This document shows positions 1-8,040 of a stretch of 20,007 bases of DNA, piece after piece. The first letter of the stretch is position 1; each line of letters begins with the position of its first letter. A model generated the notes under the pieces. It was not told the origin of the DNA, did no database searches, and worked only from the letters and a program-made list of their open reading frames with translations. This DNA comes from Chlamydiales bacterium (lineage in GTDB: Bacteria > Chlamydiota > Chlamydiia > Chlamydiales > FEN-1388), in contig JAJFUY010000001.1 of assembly GCA_021372185.1 (NCBI GenBank), forward strand, positions 1-20,007. The letters are read 5' to 3'. Position numbers and translations under genes: made by a program.

Positions 1-463
1 TGGTGGCGTCTTTTGCCTCATCAAGCTTTTTATCAGTTTTAATTTGATCTGCTTTTTTATCATCTGCCTTTGCAGTATCAGTTCTTATCAAGTCACTAAT
101 TTTTTGCTCAGATTTCAGCCATGCGATAAGTGCATCTAAAACAATAGCCTGCTCAGCAGTTCCGAGCTGGGCAATCAGCTTCTCGCTACTCAAGTCAGTT
201 CCTAATCGCTCAATAATGCCAACAGTGGCCTCTGGGTTAGCTAGTATCTCTGTAATAAGCATAGAGGGAAGGCCCGGGTGAGGCAAAATGGACGCCATAT
301 CCTCGAGGTTTTGCTTATCTGTTGCCGAAAGGGAGATGAAGTCTTTAATCGCATCATGCAATTTCTCAATATCGCCCATGGTAAGCGACGAGGTGACCTC
401 ATTCCAAATGGCAGTTGCCTGCTCAGATAGATCAGGATCTAGTGGTACAATTGGAGATGACAT
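1..463 (-). CDS. Partial hypothetical helical protein, second gene of a minus-strand pair (3' end outside window)
   Basis: The frame is open from an ATG at 463 down to base 1 with no stop, giving 154 codons, so the C-terminus lies outside the window. The protein begins MSSPIVPLDPDLSEQATAIW and is acidic and mostly helical-looking. Near the visible end it becomes a Lys/Asp-rich stretch (KADDKKADQIKTDKKLDEAK) that is probably coiled coil or disordered. I see no signal peptide, membrane segment or catalytic motif, and I do not recognise the family. The start is supported by AAGGA about 8 bases upstream. Only 17 bp separate this ATG from the stop of the 1418-residue gene at 481, so the two are probably co-transcribed and may share a job, for example as a secreted protein and its partner. 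That role is inferred from context alone. Confidence 0.72.
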   Translation of the reverse strand, partial: MSSPIVPLDPDLSEQATAIWNEVTSSLTMGDIEKLHDAIKDFISLSATDKQNLEDMASILPHPGLPSMLITEILANPEATVGIIERLGTDLSSEKLIAQLGTAEQAIVLDALIAWLKSEQKISDLIRTDTAKADDKKADQIKTDKKLDEAKDAT

Positions 464-480
464 AGTGATCGTCCTTTTTA

Positions 481-3400
481 TTAGCCTGCAATAGGAATTT
501 GAGATACAGATCCCATATTGTCATGTCCGCTGGGTTGTCGTGTGACAATGGAGAAGTTTTTCACGTAGGTGTTTGCAGGGTCTAGTATTAAAGAAAGTGA
601 CTTTTGGAAGAAGTCGCTTTGGTCGCGCACGCTATCAGCAAAGCGCGTTACAGTATCTTGTAAGAATTTTTCATCATTTGTCTGTTTAGAAAGTGCTTTG
701 AAGGCGGTAGTAAGTAAGTTGACAAGGTCTGGAAGCTCGCCCGGAGTGCCTGGTTTTACAGCTGATACTGGAGTTGTAGTAGTAGGTTCAGGGGTAGTTG
801 TGGGCTTTAACGCAGTTGTAAGAAGTGATCCTACGGCGGGGTTAGTTTGTAAAACACCTTCTTTTAAAAACTCTTCAACAATGTTTTTGGCCTGTTCTGG
901 GGTGATGACGCCTTTTAACACAGAAAGCACAAGTGAGTTTCTGTCTTCTGGTGTGATACCAGGAATTGTAGGGCCTGTATTATTGAGTAATATACTCACA
1001 CTTGATGTCTGATCTTTTGGAAGCTGGCTAAAGCCTTCAGGGTTTAGCTGCTTGATAAGTGTTGTGATACTAGGTCTACGAGAAGAATCATGTAAAATGT
1101 CAGATCGTAGCTGTTCGGCTTCGGCAAGTGCAATTTTATTTAATTGCTGTCTAATTTCACCTGCAACATCAGATGGGGTTTTAAGCAGCACTTCTTGTAC
1201 TGCCTGGCCAATAGGAAGCTCTGGGTTGAGAGTAATGCCGCGGTCGGTAAATACCTTGGTAACCTTTGCTACAAAGCCTAATTGCTCGGCAGGTGTAAGG
1301 TTCTCATTTAGAATATCAATGAAGTTTGAGATAAATTGTGGGTTTGATGGGGTGATTTCTGGGGTGAGGCCCTTAACACCTAAATTACTCAAACTTGTTG
1401 TAACGCTTTGTAAAGTGGTATCAGCTGGTTTTTCAAAGGCTTTTTGCACAATAGTATCGATATTTGTGCTGCCGCCACCGGCAGCTACTGCCGCAGAGGC
1501 TACAAGTAACGATACTAATTGTAATAAGAATAAGAGAAGTGACAAGAGCTGCTGGATTTCTTCGTCGCTTAATTTTTGAGATTCACCTGTGGCTTTTAAA
1601 ATGGCCAAGAGGTCATTTTTTAGCTGTGGCACATTTTCTGTTGCAGAAAGAAGTTCTTGAACTCCTGAGGCAAGTGCTGTTTTCTGTTCTGCTGTAAGAC
1701 CGGTTGCTATGGTGGTATCAGTCGTAATAGTGGGGGTAACTCCTGGCGTTACAACACCAAATTCTGATTTAGCTTTCACAGTAGTTGCTAGACTGCCGAT
1801 AGCAGTAAGGCCAGCAACAAGCCCTGATTTTTCGAAAATGCCTCTTACGTAATTTTGAAAATCAGTAGATGATAGCACTGCAGTAAGGGATATAGAAACA
1901 GGCCCAGCTCCACTACTAGGATTAGCTCCTCCAAGACCTGTGCCGGCACCAACTCCTGTTGCAGTGGCTCCACCAGATGTCACGTTAGGTGATGTGGCGG
2001 CATCTTTAAAGCTAAATAGTGCAGTAGTTGGAGGGTTGTTAGCGGTATCTGTAAGAGACTGTTCATTTTGGATGATGAGTGATATTAAATTATCCATGCC
2101 AGCAAGAACCGAAAAGTCAATAAAACTCGCTGGATCACGAACAGGGATGTAATCGCGTATATATACTGGGTCTAAGAGAATTATCTTTGTATTGCCGTTT
2201 GCATGAAGCCGGCCAAGTACAGGCGCTAGTATTTTATTTAGGTAGTTTATTGTGCTGTTCAGGGCTTTTACATCTGCTGGATCTGGGGGTAATGGTGGTG
2301 CGTTTGCGGGTGAAGAAAAATATGTTGTGAAACTTGATGGTGTTGCGCTGTTGTTGTTAGTTGCACCAGTAAAGGCACCAGAGGTTGGAATCGTACTTGG
2401 AAAGGTTAATTTGTTTCCATCAAGTAGCGGAACGGGGGCAAGGAGTATGGGAGGAGGTAAAACTGCAATAGGACGGGTAAAAGGTGATGAAGGCACGAGA
2501 AAAGATATTAGACTTTGGTTTGTCGTTGTTACATTTTCTATGAGTGCATCGGCCTTAGCTAATGCATCACTTGCAGCATTTGATAGGGTAATGGGTGAGC
2601 TTCCACTCATAGCCATAGTAAGATTGAATCGCGCATTAGAAACGTAGTTTAGTGCCTGTTGAAGAGCGTTATAATCTGCTGTAAGTGTGGTCCAGTTAAC
2701 GGGAGGACTAGAAAGATCTGCTGATATTTGGGTAAGAGCCGCCTGCACAGCAGGAAGGGTGTTGTTGTAATCTGTAAGATAACTGGTGCTCTCATCGCCT
2801 AGTGGAAGGTTGGTAATTATTCGAGTAAATTCGTTGTTTAGAGCTAAGATACTTGCCGCTTCTGAGCTTACTTGAGTATTTAACATGGTTGTAGCTTGGC
2901 TTTCAGCGCTCTCTAGTATCGCTTGGAGTTTATCCTGATCATTTGTAACTATAGCTACATAGCCAGTAAGTCCAGATAAAGTTGATGTTATATCGCTAGT
3001 GGGGCTACTAAGTGCACTGATTGCTGTATTTAATGCAGTTAAATCTGTTGCAATTTGTGCTTGTAGTGCGTCAACAGCCGCTTCATCTACGGGGCGAGAG
3101 CTGAGCATTGAAGTTACAGTTTTTAAATTTCCATTAAGATTGCCGGCACTAGTAGTTATGGCTTGTAGAGCTACTTTAAGTGGGTTATTTGATGCCAGAT
3201 CCGATGTGAGTGTTTGTAGTTTGTTTATGTAGTCATCAAGTTGGCCATGATCTGCCCATAATTGCACTTTATTATCGTCAGCTGCCATCTGAAGGCTTGC
3301 GTTTAGGGCGGCAATCACTTCTCTGCCTCGGTCATTTTGTTCGCTAATTTCGTCATTAAGCAGGAGGATAGCTTGATTTACTGCACTAGGGTGATCTTTA

Positions 3401-4737
3401 TAATACTGTATTTGTATCGCGGCATTGTTCAAAGCTTCTGCGTTGTTTCGTGCGACCTTGTTATTGTAGGCTAGGTCTGCTTGCATGAGTTTGTTAGCAA
3501 ACTCCTGTTGGGCAGAAATTTTATCTGCGTCACCTCGGCCCGCTGCTTCAAAGAGCGATAAACGAAGTTCATTAACACGCGAGTCGGTGCGGCGTATTTC
3601 ACGTATAAGCTGGTCTAACAATACCTCTACAAGGGTGATAAACTGCATAAGCTGGCTCATAGACATTTTGCCGGGTGCAGGCATAAGGGGGGCATTGACG
3701 TTTGAGGTAAGGTTAACATCAGCATTTAGGGTTGAGCCGGTAATGCCTGCCAATCTTGTTAGATATTGGTCCTGAGCTGCTGCGGTTGTCTGATTGATAG
3801 ATGGATCAAGTGAAGGAAACTGTGCCAAAAGCTGATTACGAAGGAGAGTATCAGCATTGGCAGCGGCAGCGATTGCGTTTTGAGCGGCGAGTTGGGCGTT
3901 ATCAATGATAGATTGAATGTCTGCTAAAAAGTCAGTTACTGTTACGCTGGCAATCTGACCTGCCTGATTGAGTACTCCTACTTCGGCATCAAGGGCTGTT
4001 TGGTACGCAAGTAATGCTGATTGTAGTGAAGAGAGCCGAGCATCGCGGGTAGAAGTCGCGGTTTGGATATTGGTTGAATCAGCATTTACAACTGCTTGTT
4101 GAGCATTAATTGCTGCAAGGTCAGCTGCAAGCGTGGCGGCACTGGCCGCAGGTGGGGCTGAATCTTTAGCATACTGAGCCTGTAAAGAAAGCAAGATATC
4201 GTTATCATGTTGAAACGTATTCAGTAAGACATTTAACGAGCTTTGAGTGCTGTAAAAGGTGCTAAGGGCAGCTGTAAAGGTTGTACGGGCGGCAATTCTT
4301 ACATCATTTGCATTATTGAACTGAAGATCTAGGGTGTTGCTGACAGTTGCAGGTAGTGTGAGTTGCTGATTCATGACATTCATGAGATTTTGAGCAAAAT
4401 CGTTTAATTTTTGATCAACTTTATCATCAATATCGTTTTTAGCCTCTTGTGCCACTGTAGTGAGGTTTACATACGCTGCCTGCATGTTTGAAAGGGCAGC
4501 GGCTAAAGTACTGGATGAAATATTGAATAAAGCTTGAGCGTTTGTGATTTGAGCTTTTGTGCCACTTGCCATAACGGTGTTAAGCGTATCTTTTTTGGCT
4601 AAATAGTCAGCGCTTGCAGCATTGAGGGTAACAAGTGCCGAATTATAGGCATTTTGAGAGGCTGTAATATCCATAGCTGGCCAGCTTGCGTTTTGATACC
4701 AATTGATTGGTAAGCCTGAAATGTTCGGATTTCCCAT
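481..4737 (-). CDS. Large (1418 aa) Ala/Ser/Thr/Asn-rich helical protein, candidate secreted or host-facing protein
   Basis: The start ATG at 4737 is chosen over the in-frame ATG at 4770 because AAGGAG sits 7 bases before it; the protein then begins MGNPNISGLPINWYQNASWP. Residues 20 to about 750 are long amphipathic, Ala/Leu/Asn/Gln-rich helices with heptad character, so coiled coil is likely. Proline-rich segments follow at about 750-775 and 809-821, and a Gly-rich stretch at about 917-942. A very hydrophobic Leu/Val/Ala segment near 1060-1090 could enter a membrane. A Thr/Pro linker lies near 1310, and a helical tail ends PSGHDNMGSVSQIPIAG. There is no Sec signal peptide and I recognise no enzyme domain. 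In composition it resembles type III-secreted chlamydial proteins, but that is a family-level impression. It is followed after 17 bp by the partial gene and lies divergent to the metal-transport operon. The frame is intact over 4.2 kb, so the gene is certainly real; its function is unknown. Confidence 0.85.
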   Translation of the reverse strand: MGNPNISGLPINWYQNASWPAMDITASQNAYNSALVTLNAASADYLAKKDTLNTVMASGTKAQITNAQALFNISSSTLAAALSNMQAAYVNLTTVAQEAKNDIDDKVDQKLNDFAQNLMNVMNQQLTLPATVSNTLDLQFNNANDVRIAARTTFTAALSTFYSTQSSLNVLLNTFQHDNDILLSLQAQYAKDSAPPAASAATLAADLAAINAQQAVVNADSTNIQTATSTRDARLSSLQSALLAYQTALDAEVGVLNQAGQIASVTVTDFLADIQSIIDNAQLAAQNAIAAAANADTLLRNQLLAQFPSLDPSINQTTAAAQDQYLTRLAGITGSTLNADVNLTSNVNAPLMPAPGKMSMSQLMQFITLVEVLLDQLIREIRRTDSRVNELRLSLFEAAGRGDADKISAQQEFANKLMQADLAYNNKVARNNAEALNNAAIQIQYYKDHPSAVNQAILLLNDEISEQNDRGREVIAALNASLQMAADDNKVQLWADHGQLDDYINKLQTLTSDLASNNPLKVALQAITTSAGNLNGNLKTVTSMLSSRPVDEAAVDALQAQIATDLTALNTAISALSSPTSDITSTLSGLTGYVAIVTNDQDKLQAILESAESQATTMLNTQVSSEAASILALNNEFTRIITNLPLGDESTSYLTDYNNTLPAVQAALTQISADLSSPPVNWTTLTADYNALQQALNYVSNARFNLTMAMSGSSPITLSNAASDALAKADALIENVTTTNQSLISFLVPSSPFTRPIAVLPPPILLAPVPLLDGNKLTFPSTIPTSGAFTGATNNNSATPSSFTTYFSSPANAPPLPPDPADVKALNSTINYLNKILAPVLGRLHANGNTKIILLDPVYIRDYIPVRDPASFIDFSVLAGMDNLISLIIQNEQSLTDTANNPPTTALFSFKDAATSPNVTSGGATATGVGAGTGLGGANPSSGAGPVSISLTAVLSSTDFQNYVRGIFEKSGLVAGLTAIGSLATTVKAKSEFGVVTPGVTPTITTDTTIATGLTAEQKTALASGVQELLSATENVPQLKNDLLAILKATGESQKLSDEEIQQLLSLLLFLLQLVSLLVASAAVAAGGGSTNIDTIVQKAFEKPADTTLQSVTTSLSNLGVKGLTPEITPSNPQFISNFIDILNENLTPAEQLGFVAKVTKVFTDRGITLNPELPIGQAVQEVLLKTPSDVAGEIRQQLNKIALAEAEQLRSDILHDSSRRPSITTLIKQLNPEGFSQLPKDQTSSVSILLNNTGPTIPGITPEDRNSLVLSVLKGVITPEQAKNIVEEFLKEGVLQTNPAVGSLLTTALKPTTTPEPTTTTPVSAVKPGTPGELPDLVNLLTTAFKALSKQTNDEKFLQDTVTRFADSVRDQSDFFQKSLSLILDPANTYVKNFSIVTRQPSGHDNMGSVSQIPIAG

Positions 4738-4870
4738 GGGTAGACTCCTTATAAGTAAAGGGTGTGGCATGCAACAATTTGCATCATAGTGACCGTAGGC
4801 ACATACCTCCCCTATACCTCTATTTTATCAAATAAATATTATAAATGATAGGGTCTTTTAACCTAGGTTT

Positions 4871-4884
4871 AATTAGCTCTAATT
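4871..4884. promoter_or_regulatory. AT-rich inverted repeat in the divergent intergenic region, possible operator
   Basis: AATTAG-CT-CTAATT is a perfect 6-bp inverted repeat around a 2-bp centre. A second palindrome, AACCTAGGTT, lies just upstream at 4860-4869. Both sit in the 191-bp gap between the minus-strand giant gene and the metal-transport operon, 45-70 bp before the latter's ATG. That is a plausible place for a metal-responsive repressor, but neither matches a Fur, PerR or MntR consensus closely. No convincing -35/-10 pair was found for either direction, so this is only a candidate. Confidence 0.25.
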
Positions 4885-4928
4885 CAGAGATGGTGCTATT
4901 CTTATGCTTTTCAACGAAGTGAGCTGCT

Positions 4929-5675
4929 ATGTCACACGATCATTTTAAGGGTAGAGGTGCTCTTGAGCATATGGTAGAGGTCCAAGCCGAGGGGAAAATT
5001 ATATCATCAGAGATTCATGGTGCAGAAACTCCCGGGTATCTATTTGCCGCCTGTGATGCCGCCCGTGAAATCGCGGTATTTTTGGTGGTATTAGTGCTTA
5101 TTTTGAGCTTTTTTGAGTTTGCTCACGATCAAGTGTTCATAATACTTTTTGCCTTTAGCGCCGCCAGTATCTTTTGGAAAATTGGCCGTGCCGCATGGCT
5201 TTCTTGGTCACGCCTAGAGCGCCTTCACAGGGTAATGAACGAAGAGCGGTATGAAATTGAACATAATCGAACCCAGGAAAAACAAGAACTCAAGGCCCTA
5301 TATCAAGCCAAAGGCTTCCAAGGTAAGCTTCTAGACGAAGTTGTAGACGTTCTTATGGCAGATGGAGATAGAGCACTCAGGGTAATGCTCGAAGAAGAAA
5401 TGGGTTTTAGACTAGATCAAAATGAACATCCACTTATTCAGGGCCTGGGAGCAGGTTTGGGGGCGCTTATTGCCGCAATTTTTGCGCTTTTGGTTCTTTT
5501 ATCTCAAAATTTTTCACTATTTATTGCGCAGGGGATACTTGTAGTAACATTTAGTTGCTTTGTAACAGCAAGACGCGAGCATAATAGGGTTATACCGGCG
5601 GTTATATGGAATGTGGGTATTGGCCTTTTTGCAAGTTTAGTTGCGTTTTACACCATGCACTATATATCAGGGTAA
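4929..5675 (+). CDS. VIT1/CCC1-like (iron/manganese transporter family) membrane protein
   Basis: This 248-residue protein has five predicted membrane segments: about 47-63, 67-85, 172-193, 197-213 and 222-245. Between segments 2 and 3 a cytoplasmic domain (about 92-165) carries closely spaced acidic residues. They include EERYEIEHNRTQEKQEL, an ALYQAKGF turn and a VMLEEEMGF ending. This arrangement is typical of the metal-binding insertion in VIT1/CCC1 transporters, which move Fe(II) or Mn(II) across membranes. The N-terminus adds MSHDHFKGRG, with two histidines. The stop is one base before the ATG of the P1B-4 ATPase, so the two are almost certainly co-translated and both concern divalent metal. 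In Chlamydia trachomatis I recall an uncharacterised membrane gene (CT728) beside zntA (CT727), which this pair resembles. The upstream Shine-Dalgarno (AAGTGAG) is modest. The family call is fairly firm; metal and direction are inferred. Confidence 0.78.
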   Translation: MSHDHFKGRGALEHMVEVQAEGKIISSEIHGAETPGYLFAACDAAREIAVFLVVLVLILSFFEFAHDQVFIILFAFSAASIFWKIGRAAWLSWSRLERLHRVMNEERYEIEHNRTQEKQELKALYQAKGFQGKLLDEVVDVLMADGDRALRVMLEEEMGFRLDQNEHPLIQGLGAGLGALIAAIFALLVLLSQNFSLFIAQGILVVTFSCFVTARREHNRVIPAVIWNVGIGLFASLVAFYTMHYISG

Positions 5676-5676
5676 T

Positions 5677-7671
5677 ATGATTCAAATTCCTATAGCCACA
5701 AGACATTCACATTCTCATGAATTTGATGTTCGTGATTTTTTTGAAACAGGCTTAGAAGAGAGTGCAAGCCCATTTTTAACGCCAGGCGCGCGAAAATTAA
5801 GCCGTAACTTTGCACTTAAGTCATCGATTCTTTCTAGCTTCTTTTTAGCTATTAGCTATTGGCTTTCATTTTATCCACAATATGCTCCCATTTCCGCCAT
5901 TTTATTAGCCTCTGTATACCTTATAGTAGGTGGGCCTGCCCTCATAAATGCGGTAGAAGACATTTTCTTGCACCGTGACTGCAATATTGATGTGTTGATG
6001 ACCTTGGCGGCCTTTAGCGCTATCTTTATGGGCTCTGGGTTTGAAGGGGCGCTACTTTTGGTGCTATTTGCCCTTTCTGGGGCTATTGAAGATACGGTAT
6101 CACTTAAAGCCAAAAATGCCCTTTTGGAGCTCCATAGAATTGTACCTCTAAAAGCCTATGTGCTAGAAGAGGGCGAACTTCATGAACGAGCCATCCAAGA
6201 TGTGCCTATAGATGCCATAGTTTTGGTGCGAGCCGGGGAAGTGGTGCCCTTAGATGGCCTCATCATAGATGGGGCCTCACAGGTCAGCCTTGTGCATTTG
6301 ACGGGCGAAAGTGTGCCTGTTCGTAAGGTAACAGGAGACGATGTACCCTCTGGTGCCCAGGTAATTGATGGGTCTCTTACTGTAAAGGTGACTCATGTAA
6401 GCCAAGACTCTACTGTAAGCCGTATCGTGCAGCTCATAACAGATGCTCAAAGTGCAAAACCTGTGTTAGAGCGTTGGTTTGATTCTTTTAGCCGGATATA
6501 TTCCCTTTCAATCATCGGCCTATTTGTGCTGTTTGCTGTGAGCTTCCCTTACCTTTTTGGCATGAGTTGGTTAGGCAAAGAAGGCTCTATATATCGCTCG
6601 TTGGCCTTTTTAATCACATCGTCCCCCTGCGCGCTTATTTTGGCAGTACCTATTGCCTATTTAAGTGCCTTAGGTGCCTGTGCACGTAAAGGGATAGTAC
6701 TTAAAGGTGGCGTAGTGCTAGACGCCTTAGAAAAAACCAATATGGTGGCCTTTGATAAGACAGGGACGCTTACTTTGGGTGAGCTTACCCTAGATAGCAT
6801 AACGGGCCCATTTGAGGATTTGGGTGTAACTCAAGATGAAGTATTAAGTTTAGCAGCAACACTCGAAAGAAATGCCGTACACCCTATTGCACAAGCAATT
6901 GTGCGCATTGCTCGTGATAAAAACCTTGCTTTTCAGCCAGTACAAGATGTGCAGGTTATCCCAGGATATGGTGTAGAGGGCACAATTGATAATAAGCGCG
7001 TATACGTTGGTGATAGCATAAAGGCACTAGAGCGCGTAACAGATGCAAAAGGCCTTCAAGAAAAAGTGCAGCAAGCTCAAAAAGATGGCAATATCATTGC
7101 CTGTTTTGTGGTAGAAAAAGCTGCCTTCTTACTTATTTTTTCTGACAGAGCACGCCCCGGCATAAAAACCATGCTTGATGCCCTCAAGCGCTCAGGCCGC
7201 GAGCTTATCATGCTATCCGGCGATCACTATGAAAGCGCCAAAATAATTGCCCACCAGGTAGGTTTAGACAATTTTGAGGCAGACCTAAAGCCAGAAGATA
7301 AGCTCAACCGCATCACCCAGCTTTCAGAAACAAAGGGCCTTGCCATGGTAGGCGATGGCATTAACGACGCTCCAGCACTTGCAAGAGCCACAGTAGGCAT
7401 CTGTATGGGCCAAGTAGGAAGTGCCACAGCACGAAGTGCCGCTGACGTTATCTTGCTTAACGACAACATAGAACTGCTCGACTGGCTCTTTAACAAAGCC
7501 AAAAAAACTAGAACGATAGTAAAGCAAAACTTAAGCATAGCCATTGTTGCCATCATCTGCGGCAGCATCCCGGCCCTAGCAGGATACTTACCCCTCTGGC
7601 TTGCCGTAATCGTCCACGAAGGTGGCACGGTCCTCGTAGGCCTCAACGCCCTTCGCCTCCTGAAAAAATAA
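5677..7671 (+). CDS. P1B-4-type heavy-metal-transporting P-type ATPase (Co/Fe/Zn efflux class)
   Basis: A 664-residue P-type ATPase that pumps a metal ion across the inner membrane at the cost of ATP. Visible motifs: TGES in the actuator domain (209-212), the metal-site motif SPC in a membrane helix (316-318), the phosphorylated aspartate in DKTGT (D360), HP in the nucleotide domain (402-403), GDGIND (559-564) and HEGGT in the last helix (647-651). SPC in place of CPC, together with HEGGT, defines subgroup P1B-4, whose members (CoaT, CtpD, PfeT) export Co(II), Fe(II) or Zn(II). There is no N-terminal HMA domain; instead the N-terminus carries HSHSHEFD, a possible metal-binding His cluster. 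The ATG at 5677 follows the VIT-like gene's stop by one base. A TTG at 5641 would add 12 residues and overlap that gene, so it was not chosen. It corresponds to the chlamydial gene called zntA, but the motifs fit Fe/Co better. Confidence 0.93.
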   Translation: MIQIPIATRHSHSHEFDVRDFFETGLEESASPFLTPGARKLSRNFALKSSILSSFFLAISYWLSFYPQYAPISAILLASVYLIVGGPALINAVEDIFLHRDCNIDVLMTLAAFSAIFMGSGFEGALLLVLFALSGAIEDTVSLKAKNALLELHRIVPLKAYVLEEGELHERAIQDVPIDAIVLVRAGEVVPLDGLIIDGASQVSLVHLTGESVPVRKVTGDDVPSGAQVIDGSLTVKVTHVSQDSTVSRIVQLITDAQSAKPVLERWFDSFSRIYSLSIIGLFVLFAVSFPYLFGMSWLGKEGSIYRSLAFLITSSPCALILAVPIAYLSALGACARKGIVLKGGVVLDALEKTNMVAFDKTGTLTLGELTLDSITGPFEDLGVTQDEVLSLAATLERNAVHPIAQAIVRIARDKNLAFQPVQDVQVIPGYGVEGTIDNKRVYVGDSIKALERVTDAKGLQEKVQQAQKDGNIIACFVVEKAAFLLIFSDRARPGIKTMLDALKRSGRELIMLSGDHYESAKIIAHQVGLDNFEADLKPEDKLNRITQLSETKGLAMVGDGINDAPALARATVGICMGQVGSATARSAADVILLNDNIELLDWLFNKAKKTRTIVKQNLSIAIVAIICGSIPALAGYLPLWLAVIVHEGGTVLVGLNALRLLKK

Positions 7672-7684
7672 ATAGTGCATCGCG

Positions 7685-7938
<254 letters not shown>

Positions 7939-7940
7939 TC

Positions 7941-7978
7941 CTCTCAGTGAGTTAGAGTGCCCTCTGTGGTAAAAAATC
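7941..7978. repeat. Degenerate remnant resembling the inner arm of the palindromic element
   Basis: Three bases after the end of copy 1 there is TGCCCTCTGTGGTAAAAAAT. It closely resembles the inner arm and loop start of copy 1 (TTTTCTCTGCGGTAAAAAAA). No matching second arm is visible. It looks like a decayed half of a related element lying in the leader of the GDH gene. Confidence 0.35.
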
Positions 7979-8040
7979 TAAGGGATTGTTAAAAAATGAT
8001 TTTGGTGGCATGGTGGGGAATGATTCACAACGGATGAGAT

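Noticed and set aside
569..3775. Several plus-strand frames of 70-175 codons opposite the giant gene
   Set aside because: They are shadows of the 4.2 kb minus-strand coding frame, with no ribosome-binding sites and no recognisable domains.
4738..4770. Upstream ATG adding 11 residues to the giant protein
   Set aside because: The ATG at 4737 has AAGGAG at ideal spacing, and the longer form would place that site within coding sequence.
5641..5676. TTG start adding 12 residues to the metal ATPase
   Set aside because: It would overlap the upstream gene in another frame; the ATG one base after the upstream stop is simpler.
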